A stretch of DNA of 64,000 nucleotides, from the NCBI GenBank assembly GCA_948099385.1, contig CANUEZ040000203.1, positions 434,001-498,000 of the forward strand, in the 5' to 3' direction. This DNA is from Fasciola hepatica (Eukaryota; Platyhelminthes; Trematoda; Plagiorchiida; Fasciolidae). Below, in pieces: positions 1-11,657 of this stretch. The notes below the pieces were generated by a model. It searched no databases, was not told the DNA's origin, and was given only the letters and a program-made list of their open reading frames with translations. Every line of letters starts with the position of its first letter. The first letter of the stretch is position 1. Position numbers and translations under genes: made by a program.

Positions 1-225
1 CTATTGCATTGTATGAGCAATCTGTGTGGATTGTTCATAAGGGAATGCCTTGGTTTTACTTAGGCCCATAAATGGAGAAGTGATGTAAAATGGGATTGGA
101 TCGGTGTGCGAGAATTTGGTTGTTACCGTTCAAAGCGAAAGCGAAAGCCGTAGCCAATTTGGGGATTGTGCTATATCATGTATTGTATATGTTGAACAAA
201 GCGTTGAGACCCATATCGGATAGCC
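1..225. repeat. Left partial monomer (offset 199 to end)
   Basis: The window opens inside a monomer at CTATTGCATTGTATGAGC. It carries the uncommon tail AAATGGAGAAGTGATGTAAA, which is repeated exactly one dimer later near 917-936. The array therefore continues to the left of the window. Confidence 0.97.
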
Positions 226-1917
226 TTGTGGTTTGGGTGTTCGACTGACATTCGTTCAGCCCAACCCTTGTTCGTGTCTGCGAGTGGGCTGTGTCCGTGT
301 GCAATGCTCATGATTTCCTTAGCGGATCAAACAGCTGTACAGTGCTTTGATAATTTTCAATGGTCAGTTCAGTGTTCAAGCTGCATGGAGAATCATATTA
401 TACAAATCTACTCTGCTACTGCTCTATTGCATTGTATGAGCAATCTGTGTGGATTGTTCATAAGGGAATGCCTTGGTTTTACTTAGCCCCATAAATAGAG
501 AAGTGATGGAACATAGGATTGGATCGGTGTGCGAGAATTTGGTTGTTACCGTTCAAAGCGAAAGCGAAAGCCGAAGCCAATTTGGGGATTGTGCTATATC
601 ATGTATTGTATATGTTGAACACAGCGTTGAGACCCATATCGGATAGCCGTGTGGTTTGGGTGTTCGACTGACAATCGTTCACCCCAACCCTTGTTCGTGT
701 CCCCGTGTGGGCTCTGTCCATGTGCAATGCTCATGATTCCCTTAGCGGATCAAACAGCTGTATAGTGCTTCCATAATTTTCAATGGTCAGTTCAGTGTTC
801 AAGCTGCATGGAGAATCATATTATACAAATCTACTCTGCTACTGCTCTATTGCATTGTATGAGCAATCTGTGTGGATTGTTCATAAGGGAATGCCTTGGT
901 TTTACTTAGGCCCATAAATGGAGAAGTGATGTAAAATGGGATTGGATCGGTGTGCGAGAATTTGGTTGTTACCGTTCAAAGCGAAAGCGAAAGCCGTAGC
1001 CAATTTGGGGATTGTGCTATATCATGTATTGTATATGTTGAACAAAGCGTTGAGACCCATATCGGATAGCCTTGTGGTTTGGGTGTTCGACTGACATTCG
1101 TTCAGCCCAACCCTTGTTCGTGTCTGCGAGTGGGCTCTGTCCGTGTGCAATGCTCATGATTTCCTTAGCGGATCAAACAGCTGTACAGTGCTTTGATAAT
1201 TTTCAATGGTCAGTTCAGTGTTCAAGCTGCATGGAGAATCATATTATACAAATCTACTCTGCTACTGCTCTATTGCATTGTATGAGCAATCTGTGTGGAT
1301 TGTTCATAAGGGAATGCCTTGGTTTTACTTAGGCCCATAAATAGAGAAGTGATGGAACATAGGATTGGATCGGTGTGCGAGAATTTGGTTGTTACCGTTC
1401 AAAGCGAAAGCGAAAGCCGTAGCCAATTTGGGGATTGTGCTATATCATGTATTGTATATGTTGAACACAGCGTTGAGACCCATATCGGATAGGCTTCTGG
1501 TTTGGGTGTTCGACTGACATTCGTTCACCCCAACCATTGTTCGTGTCCCTGTGTGGGCTCTGTCCATGTGCAATGCTCATGATTCCCTTAGCGGATCAAA
1601 CAGCTGTATAGTGCTTCCATCATTTTCAATGGTCAGTTCAGTGTTCAAGCTGCATGGAGAATCATATTATACAAATCTACTCTGCTACTGCTCTATTGCA
1701 TTGTATGAGCAATCTGTGTGGATTGTTCATAAGGGAATGCCTTGGTTTTACTTAGGCCCATAAATAGAGAAGTGGTGGAACATAGGATTGGATCGGTGTG
1801 CGAGAATTTGGTTGTTACCGTTCAAAGCGAAAGCGAAAGCCGAAGCCAATTTGGGGATTGTGCTACATCATGTATTGTATATGTTGAACAAAGCGTTGAG
1901 ACCCATATCGGATAGGC
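226..1917. repeat. Monomers 1-4, local dimer repeat (846 bp)
   Basis: Starts 226, 649, 1072, 1495. Bases 1-648 match 847-1494 with only a handful of differences, so the period here is two monomers (846 bp). Monomers 1 and 3 share TTCAGCCCAACCC and TGCTTTGATAATTTTC, while 2 and 4 have the ordinary T-run context and carry the in-frame TAG change (GTATAGTG). Monomers 2 and 4 differ from each other more than 1 and 3 do. Confidence 0.9.
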
Positions 1918-2764
1918 TTGTGGTTTGGGTGTTCGACTAACTTTCGTTCACCCCAACCCTTGTTCGTGTCTCCGAGTGGGCTCTGTCCATGTGCAATGCT
2001 CATGATTTCCTTAGCGGATCAAACAGCTGTACAGTGCTTCCATAATTTTTCAATAGTCAGTTCAGTGTTCAAGCTGCATGGAGAATCATATTATACAAAT
2101 CTACTCTGCTACTGCTCTATTGCATTGTATGAGCAATCTGTGTGGATTGTTCATAAGGGAATGCCTTGGTTTTACTTAGGCCCATAAATAGAGAAGTGAT
2201 GGAACATAGGATTGGATCGGTGTGCGAGAATTTGGTTGTTACCGTTCAAAGCGAAAGCGAAAGCCGAAGCCAATTTGGGGATTGTGCTATATCATGTATT
2301 GTATATGTTGAACGAAGCGTTGAGACCCATATTGGATAGCCTTGTGGTTTGGGTGTTCGACTAACTTTCGTTCACCCCAACCCTTGTTCGTGTCTCCGAG
2401 TGGGCTCTGTCCATGTGCAATGCTCATGATTCGCTTAGCGGATCAAACAGCTGTACAGTGCTTCCATAATTTTTAATGGTCAGTTCAGTGTTCAAGCTGC
2501 ATGGAGAATCATATTATACAAATCTAATCTGCTACTGCTCTATTGCATTGCATGAGCAATCTGTGTGGATTGTTCATAAGGGAATGCCTTGGTTTTACTT
2601 AGGCCCATAAATAGAGAAGTGATGGAACATAGGATTGGATCGGTGTGCGAGAATTTGGTTGTTAGCGTTCAAAGCGAAAGCGAAAGCCGTAGCCAATTTG
2701 GGGATTGTGCTATATCATGTAGTGTTTATTTTGAACAAAGCGTTGAGACCCATATCGGATAGCC
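1918..2764. repeat. Monomers 5-6 (424 + 423 bp), duplicated at 5727
   Basis: Starts 1918, 2342. Monomer 5 has an extra T with a linked G-to-A change (ATTTTTCAATAGTC). Monomer 6 has a distinctive set: GATTCGCTTAGCGG, ATTTTTAATGG, ATCTAATCTGC and TTGCATTGCATGAGC. The same ordered set occurs at 5727-6573, nine monomers downstream. Confidence 0.92.
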
Positions 2765-5726
2765 TTGTGGTTTGGGTGTTCGACTGACATTCGTTCACCC
2801 CAACCCTGGTTCGTGTCTCCGAGTGGGCTCTGTCCATGTGCAATGCTCATGATTCCTTTAGCGGATCAAACAGCTTTAGAGTGTTTCAATCAATCTCACT
2901 GGTCAGTTCAGTGTTCAAGCTGCATGGAGAATCATATTATACAAATCTACTCTGCTACTGCTCTATTGTATTGTATGAGCAATCTGTGTGGATTGTTCAT
3001 AAGGGAATGCTTTGGTTTTACTTAGGCCCATAAATAGAGAAGTGATGGAACATAGGATTGTATTGGTGTGCGAGAATTTGGTTGTTACCGTTCAAAGCGA
3101 AAGCGAAAGCCGAAGCCAATTTGGGGATTGTGCTATATCATGTATTGTATATGTTGAACAAAGCGTTGATACTCATATAGGATAGCATTGTGGTTTGGGT
3201 GTTCGACTGACATTCGTTCACCCCAACCCTTGTTCGTGTCCCCGTGTGGGCTCTGTCCATGTGCAATGCTCATGATTCCCTTAGCGGATCAAACAGCTGT
3301 ACAGTGTTTCAATCAATCTCACTGGTCATTTCAGTGTTCAAGCTGCATGCAGAATCATATTATACAAATCTACTCTGCTACTGCTCTATTGCATTGTATG
3401 AGCAATCTGTGTGGATTGTTCATAAGGGAATGCCTTGGTTTTACTTAGGCCCATAAATAGAGAAGTGATGGAACATAGGATTGGATCGGTGTGCGAGAAT
3501 TTGGTTGTTACCGTTCAAAGCGAAAGCGAAAGCCGTAGCCAATTTGGGGATTGTGCTATATCATGTAGTGTTTCTTTTGAACAAAACGTTGAGACCCATA
3601 TCGGATAGCCTTGTGGTTTGGGTGTTCGACTGACATTCGTTCACCCCAACCCTGGTTCGTGTCTCCGAGTGGGCTCTGTCCATGTGCAATGCTCATGATT
3701 CCTTTAGCGGATCAAACAGCTTTAGATTGTTTCAATCAATCTCACTGGTCAGTTCAGTGTTCAAGCTGCATGGAGAATCATATTATACAAATCTACTCTG
3801 CTACTGCTCTATTGTATTGTATGAGCAATCTGTGTGGATTGTTCATAAGGGAATGCTTTGGTTTTACTTAGGCCCATAAATAGAGAAGTGATGGAACATA
3901 GGATTGTATTGGTGTGCGAGAATTTGGTTGTTACCGTTCAAAGCGAAAGCGAAAGCCGAAGCCAATTTGGGGATTGTGCTATATCATGTAGTGTTTATTT
4001 TGAACAAAGCTTTGAGACTCATATCGGATAGCCTTGTGGTTTGGGTGTTCGACTGACATTCGTTCACCCCAACCCTTGTTCGTGTCCCCGTGTGGGCTCT
4101 GTCCATGTGCAATGCTCATGATTCCCTTAGCTGATCAAACAGCTGTACAGTGTTTCAATCAATCTCACTGGTCATTTCAGTGTTCAAGCTGCATGGAGAA
4201 TCATATTATACAAATCTACTCTGCTACTGCTCTATTGCATTGTATGAGCAATCTGTGTGGATTGTTCATAAGGGAATGCCTTGGTTTTACTTAGGCCCAT
4301 AAATAGAGAAGTGATGGAACATAGGATTGGATCGGTGTGCGAGAATTTGGTTGTTACCGTTCAAAGCGAAAGCGAAAGCCGAAGCCAATTTGGGGATTGT
4401 GCTATATCATTTAGGGAATATGTTGAACAAAGCGTTGAGACCCATATCGGATAGCCTTGTGGTTTGGGTGTTCGACTGACATTCGTACACCCCAACCGTT
4501 GTTCGTATCTCCGAGTGGGTTCTGTCCATGTGCAATGCTCATGATTCTCTTAGCGGATCAAACAGCTGTACATTGCTTCCATAATTTTCAATGGTCAGTT
4601 CAGTGTTCAAGCTGCATGGAGAATCATATTATACAAATCTACTCTTCTACTGCTCTATTGTATTGTATGAGCAATCTGTGTGGATTGTTCATAAGGGAAT
4701 GCTTTGGTTTTACTTAGGCCCATAAATAGAGAAGTGATGGAACATAGGATTGGATCGGTGTGCGAGAATTTGGTTGTTACCGTTCAAAGCGAAAGCGAAA
4801 GCCGAAGCCAATTTGGGGATTGTGCTATATCATGTAGTGTTTATTTTGAACAAAGCTTTGAGACTCATATCGGATAGCCTTGTGGTTTGGGTGTTCGACT
4901 GACATTCGTTCACCCCAACCCTTGTTCGTGTCCCCGTGTGGGCTCTGTCCATGTGCAATGCTCATGATTCCCTTAGCGGATCAAACAGCTGTACAGTGTT
5001 TCAATCAATCTCACTGGTCATTTCAGTGTTCAAGCTGCATGGAGAATCATATTATACAAATCTACTCTGCTACTGCTCTATTGCATTGTATGAGCAATCT
5101 GTGTGGATTGTTCATAAGGGAATGCCTTGGTTTTACTTAGGCCCATAAATAGAGAAGTGATGGAACATAGGATTGGATCGGTGTGCGAGAATTTGGTTGT
5201 TACCGTTCAAAGCGAAAGCGAAAGCCGAAGCCAATTTGGGGATTGTGCTATATCATTTAGGGAATATGTTGAACAAAGCGTTGAGACCCATATCGGATAG
5301 CCTTGTGGTTTGGGTGTTCGACTGACATTCGTACACCCCAACCGTTGTTCGTATCTCCGAGTGGGTTCTGTCCATGTGCAATGCTCATGATCCCCCTTAG
5401 CGGATCAAACAGCTGTACATTGCTTCCATAATTTTCAATGGTCAGTTCAGTGTTCAAGCTGCATGGAGAATCATATTATACAAATCTACTCTTCTACTGC
5501 TCTATTGCATTGTATGAGCAATCTGTGTGGATTGTTCATAAGGGAATGCCTTGGTTTCACTTAGGCCCATAAATAGAGAAGTGGTGGAACATAGGATTGG
5601 ATCGGTGTGCGAGAATTTGGTTGTTACCGTTCAAAGCGAAAGCGAAAGCCGAAGCCAATTTGGGGATTGTGCTATATCATGTATTGTATATGTTGAACAA
5701 AGCGTTGAGACCCATATCGGATAGCC
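2765..5726. repeat. Monomers 7-13, alternating dimers with partner switch
   Basis: Starts 2765, 3188, 3611, 4034, 4457, 4880, 5303 (the last is 424 bp, with GATCCCCCTTAGCGG). Monomers 7 and 9 match each other, 8, 10 and 12 match each other, and 11 and 13 match each other. The common type (8, 10, 12) alternates first with one partner (7, 9) and then with another (11, 13). Monomers 7-10 and 12 carry the substituted block TCAATCAATCTCACTGG. Monomers 11 and 13 carry GTACACCCCAACCGTTG and ACATTGCTTCC. Confidence 0.9.
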
Positions 5727-8700
5727 TTGTGGTTTGGGTGTTCGACTAACTTTCGTTCACCCCAACCCTTGTTCGTGTCTGCGAGTGGGCTCTGTCCATG
5801 TGCAATGCTCATGATTTCCTTAGCGGATCAAACAGCTGTACAATGCTTCCATAATTTTTCAATAGTCAGTTCAGTGTTCAAGCTGCATGGAGAATCATAT
5901 TATACAAATCTACTCTGCTACTGCTCTATTGCATTGTATGAGCAATCTGTGTGGATTGTTCATAAGGGAATGCCTTGGTTTTACTTAGGCCCATAAATAG
6001 AGAAGTGGTGGAACATAGGATTGGATCGGTGTGCGAGAATTTGGTTGTTACCGTTCAAAGCGAAAGCGAAAGCCGAAGCCAATTTGGGGATTGTGCTATA
6101 TCATGTATTGTATATGTTGAACACAGCGTTGAGACCCATATGGGATAGCCTTGTGGTTTGGGTGTTCGACTAACTTTCGTTCATCCCAACCCTTGTTCGT
6201 GTCTCCGAGTGGGCTCTGTCCATGTGCAATGCTCATGATTCGCTTAGCGGATCAAACAGCTGTACAGTGCTTCCATAATTTTTAATGGTCAGTTCAGTGT
6301 TCAAGCTGCATGGAGAATCATATTATACAAATCTAATCTGCTACTGCTCTATTGCATTGCATGAGCAATCTGTGTGGATTGTTCATAAGGGAATGCCTTG
6401 GTTTTACTTAGGCCCATAAATAGAGAAGTGATGGAACATAGGATTGGATCGGTGTGCGAGAATTTGGTTGTTACCGTTCAAAGCGAAAGCGAAAGCCGAA
6501 GCCAATTTGGGGATTGTGCTATATCATGTAGTGTTTATTTTGAACAAAGCGTTGAGACCCATATCGGATAGCCTTGTGGTTTGGGTGTTCGACTGACATT
6601 CGTTCACCCCAACCCTGGTTCGTGTCTCCGAGTGGGCTCTGTCCATGTGCAATGCTCATGATTCCTTTAGCGGATCAAACAGCTGTACAGTGCTTTGATA
6701 ATTTTCAATGGTCAGTTCAGTGTTCAAGCTGCATGGAGAATCATATTATACAAATCTACTCTGCTACTGCTCTATTGCATTGTATGAGCAATCTGTGTGG
6801 ATTGTTCATAAGGGAATGCCTTGGTTTTACTTAGGCCCATAAATAGAGAAGTGATGGAACATAGGATTGGATCGGTGTGCGAGAATTTGGTTGTTACCGT
6901 TCAAAGCGAAAGCGAAAGCCGTAGCCAATTTGGGGATTGTGCTATATCATGTAGTGTTTATTTTGAACAAAGCTTTGAGACTCATATCGGATAGCCGTGT
7001 GGTTTGGGTGTTCGACTGACATTCGTTCACCCCAACCCTTGTTCGTGTCCCCGTGTGGGCTCTGTCCATGTGCAATGCTCATGATTCCCTTAGCGGATCA
7101 AACAGCTGTACAGTGCTTCCATAATTTTCAATGGTCAGTTCAGTGTTCAAGCTGCATGGAGAATCATATTATACAAATCTACTCTGCTACTGCTCTATTG
7201 CATTGTATGAGCAATCTGTGTGGATTGTTCATAAGGGAATGCCTTGGTTTTACTTAGGCCCATAAATAGAGAAGTGATGGAACATAGGATTGGATCGGTG
7301 TGCGAGAATTTGGTTGTTACCGTTCAAAGCGAAAGCGAAGGCGAAAGCCGAAGCCAATTTGGGGATTGTGCTATATCATGTATTGTATATGTTGAACAAA
7401 GCGTTGAGACCGATATCGGATAGCCTTGTGGTTTGGGTGTTCGACTGACATTCGTTCACCCCAACCCTTGTTCGTGTCTGCGAGTGGGTTCTGTCCATGT
7501 GCAATGCTCATGATTCCCTTAGCGGATCAAACAGCTGTACAGTGCTTCCATCATTTTCAATGAACAGTTCAGTGTTCAAGCTGCATGGAGATTCACATAA
7601 AACAAATCTACTCTGCTACTGCTCTATTGCATTGTATGAGCAATCTGTGTGGATTGTTCATAAGGGAATGCCTTGGTTTTACTTAGGCCCATAAATAGAG
7701 AAGTGATGTAAAATGGGATTGGATCGGTGTGCGAGAATTTGGTTGTTACCGTTCAAAGCGAAAGCGAAAGCCGAAGCCAATTTGGGGATTGTGCTATATC
7801 ATGTAGTGCATATGTTGAACAAAGCGTTGAGACCCATATCGGATAGCCTTGTGGTTTGGGTGTTCGACTGACATTCGTTCACCCCAACCCTTGTTCGTGT
7901 CTGCGAGTGGGCTCTGTCCGTGTGCAATGCTCATGATTTCCTTAGCGGATCAAACAGCTGTACAGTGCTTTGATAATTTTCAATGGTCAGTTCCGTGGTC
8001 AAGCTGCATGGAGAATCATATTATACAAATCTACTCTGCTACTGCTCTATTGCATTGTATGAGCAATCTGTGTGGATTGTTCATAAGGGAATGCCTTGGT
8101 TTTACTTAGGCCCATAAATAGAGAAGTGGTGGAACATAGGATTGGATCGGTGTGCGAGAATTTGGTTGTTACCGTTCAAAGCGAAAGCGAAAGCCGAAGC
8201 CAATTTGGGGATTGTGCTATATCATGTATTGTGTATGTTGAACAAAGCGTTGAGACCCATATCGGATAGCCTTGTGTTTTGGCTGTTCGACTAACTTTCG
8301 TTCACCCCAACCCTTGTTCGTGTCTGCGAGTGGGCTCTGTCCATGTGCAATGCTCATGATTCCCTTAGCGGATCAAACAGCTGTACAGTGCTTTGATAAT
8401 TTTCAATGGTCAGTTCAGTGTTCAAGCTGCATGGAGAATCATATTATACAAATCTACTCTGCTACTGCTCTATTGCATTGCATGAGCAATCTGTGTGGAT
8501 TGTTCATAAGGGAATGCCTTGGTTTTACTTAGGCCCATAAATAGAGAAGTGATGGAACATAGGATTGGATCGGTGTGCGAGAATTTGGTTGTTACCGTTC
8601 AAAGCGAAAGCGAAAGCCGAAGCCAATTTGGGGATTGTGCTATATCATGTAGTGTATATGTTGTACAAAGCTTTGAGACCGATATCGGGTAGCTTTGTGG

Positions 8701-11657
8701 TTTGGGTGTTCGACTGACATTCGTTCACCCCAACCCTTGTTCGTGTCCCCGTGTGGGCTCTGTCCATGTGCAATGCTCATGATTCCCTTAGCGGATCAAA
8801 CAGCTGTACAGTGCTTCCATAATTTGCAGTGGTCAGTTCAGTGTTCAAGCTGCATGGAGAATCATATTATACAAATCTACTCTGCTACTGCTCTATTGCA
8901 TTGTATGAGCAATCTGTGTGGATTGTTCATAAGGGAATGCCCTGGTTTTACTTAGGCCCATAAATAGAGAAGTGGTGGAACATAGGATTGGATCGGTGTG
9001 CGAGAATTTGGTTGTTACCGTTCAAAGCGAAAGCGAAAGCCGAAGCCAATTTGGGGATTGTGCTATATCATGTATTGTATATGTTGAACAAAGCGTTGAG
9101 ACCCATATCGGATAGCCTTGTGGTTTGGGTGTTCGACTGACATTCGTTCACCCCAACCCTTGTTCGTGTCCCCGTGTGGGCTCTGTCCATGTGCAATGCT
9201 CATGATTTCCTTAGCGGATCAAACAGCTGTACAGTGCTTCCATAATTTTTCAATGGTCAGTTCAGTGTTCAAGCTGCATGGAGAATCATATTATACAAAT
9301 CTACTCTGCTACTGCTCTATTGCATTGTATGAGCAATCTGTGTGGATTGTTCATAAGGGAATGCCTTGGTTTTACTTAGGCCCATAAATAGAGAAGTGAT
9401 GGAACATAGGATTGGATCGGTGTGCGAGAATTTGGTTGTTACCGTTCAAAGCGAAAGCGAAAGCCGAAGCCAATTTGGGGATTGTGCTATATCATGTATT
9501 GCATATGTTGAACGAAGCGTTGAGACCCATATGGGATAGCCTTGTGGTTTGGGTGTTCGACTAACTTTCGTTCACCCCAACCCTTGTTCGTGTCTCCGAG
9601 TGGGCTCTGTCCATGTGCAATGCTCATGATTCCCTTAGCGGATCAAACAGCTGTACAGTGCTTCCATAATTTTCAATGGTCAGTTCAGTGTTCAAGCTGC
9701 ATGGGGAATCATATTATACAAATCTACTCTGCTACTGCTCTATTGCATTGCATGAGCAATCTGTGTGGATTGTTCATAAGGGAATGCCTTGGTTTTACTT
9801 AGGCCCATAAATAGAGAAGTGGTGGAACACAAGATTGGATCGGTGTGCGAGAATTTGGTTGTTACCGTTCAAAGCGAAAGCGAAAGCCGAAGCCAATTGG
9901 GGGATTGTGCTATATCATGTAGTGTATATGTTGAACAAAGCGTTGAGACCCATAACGGATAGCCTTGTGGTTTGGGTAATCGACTGACATTCGTTCACCC
10001 CAACCCTTGTTCGTGTCTGCGAGTGGGCTCTGTCCATGTGCAATGCTCATGATTTCCTTTGCGGTCAAACAGCTGTACAGTGCTTCCATAATTTTCAATG
10101 GTCAGTTCAGTGTTCAAGCTGCATGGAGAATCATATTATACAAATCTACTCTGCTACTGCTCTATTGCATTGTATGAGCAATCTGTGTGGATTTTTCATA
10201 AGGGAATGCCTTGGTTTTACTTAGGCCCATAAATAGAGAAGTGGTGGAACATAGGATTGGATCGGTGTGCGAGAATTTGGTTGTTACCGTTCAAAGCGAA
10301 AGCGAAAGCCGAAGCCAATTTGGGGATTGTGCTATATCATGTATTGTATATGTTGAACAAAGCGTTGAGACCCATATCGGATAGCCTTGTGGTTTGGGTG
10401 TTCGACTGACATTCGTTCACCCCAACCCTTGTTCGTGTCCCCGTGTGGGCTCTGTCCATGTGCAATGCTCATGATTTCCTCAGCGGATCAAACAGCTGTA
10501 CAGTGCTTCCATAATTTTTCAATAGTCAGTTCAGTGTTCAAGCTGCATGGAGAATCATATTATACAAATCTACTCTGCTACTGCTCTATTGCATTGTATG
10601 AGCAATCTGTGTGGATTGTTCATAAGGGAATGCCTTGATTTTACTTAGGCCCATAAATAGAGAAGTGATGGAACATAGGATTGGATCGGTGTGCGAGAAT
10701 TTGGTTGTTACCGTTCAAAGCGAAAGCGAAAGCCGAAGCCAATTTGGGGATTGTGCTATATCATGTATTGTATATGTTGAACACAGCGTTGAGACCCATA
10801 TCGGATAGCCTTGTGGTTTGGGTGTTCGACTAAATTTCGTTCACCCCAACCCTTGTTCGTGTCTGCGAGTGGGCTCTGTCCATGTGCAATGCTCATGATT
10901 TCCTTAGCGCATCAAACAGCTGTACAGTGCTTCCATAATTTTCAATGGTCAGTTCAGTGTTCAAGCTGCATGGAGAATCATATTATACAAATCTACTCTG
11001 CTACTGCTCTATTGCATTGTATGAGCAATCTGTGTGGATTGTTCATAAGGGAATGCCTTGGTTTTACTTAGGCCCATAAATAGAGAAGTGATGGAACATA
11101 GGATTGGATCGGTGTGCGAGAATTTGGTTGTTACCGTTCCAAGCGAAAGCGAAAGCCGAAGCCAATTTGGGGATTGTGCTATATCATGTATTGTATTTGT
11201 TGAACAAAGCGTTGAGACCCATATCGGATAGCCTTGTGGTTTGGGTGTTCGACTGACATTCGTTCACCCCAACCCTTGTTCGTGTCTGCGAGTGGGCTCT
11301 GTCCATGTGCAATGCTCATGATTTCCTTAGCGCATCAAACAGCTGTACAGTGCTTCCATAATTTTTCAATAGTCAGTTCAGTGTTCAAGCTGCATGGAGA
11401 ATCATATTATACAAATCTACTCTGCTACTGCTCTATTGCATTGTATGAGCAATCTGTGTGGATTGTTCATAAGGGAATGCCTTGGTTTTACTTAGGCCCA
11501 TAAATAGAGAAGTGGTGGAACATAGGATTGGATCGGTGTGCGAGAATTTGGTTGTTACCGTTCAAAGCGAAAGCGAAAGCCGAAGCCAATATGGGGATTG
11601 TGCTATATCATGTATTGTATATGTTGAACAATGCTTTGAGACTCATGTCGCATAGCA
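5727..11657. repeat. Monomers 14-27, mixed region rich in length variants
   Basis: Starts 5727, 6151, 6574, 6997, 7426, 7849, 8272, 8695, 9118, 9542, 9965, 10387, 10811, 11234. No clean higher-order period over the block. Length variants: 5727, 9118, 10387 and 11234 are 424 bp (extra T); 6997 is 429 bp (hexamer gain); 9965 is 422 bp (GCGGTCAAAC). The tail variant GAAGTGGTGG is frequent here. Monomers 10811 and 11234 share AGCGCATCAAACAG. Confidence 0.93.
6997..7425. repeat. 429-bp monomer with hexamer expansion
   Basis: Around 7329-7350 the tract reads GCGAAAGCGAAGGCGAAAG instead of GCGAAAGCGAAAGCC, a gain of one six-base unit. This is the only copy in the window longer than 425 bp. The change fits replication slippage in a short internal tandem. 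Confidence 0.95.

Noticed and set aside
236..256. Pol III B-box-like GTTCGACTG, suggesting a tRNA or SINE origin
   Set aside because: It misses the final C of the B-box consensus, no properly spaced A box is present (the nearest match is only about 10 bases upstream with two mismatches), and no cloverleaf can be drawn.
252..275. CENP-B-box-like motif around ATTCGTTCACCCC
   Set aside because: Only the TTCG core matches; the required A and CGGG positions are absent.
226..486. 86-residue open frame repeated in most monomers as a real gene family
   Set aside because: It starts at TTG, has overlapping frames of similar length, is cut by a recurrent TAG and by single-base indels, and shows no recognisable domain. 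Its conservation is explained by satellite homogenisation.
5257..5457. Minus-strand frames of 62-82 codons (for example here, and near 20372, 30104, 50897 and 61399)
   Set aside because: They are the complement of the same repeat, appear and vanish with single substitutions, and resemble no known protein.
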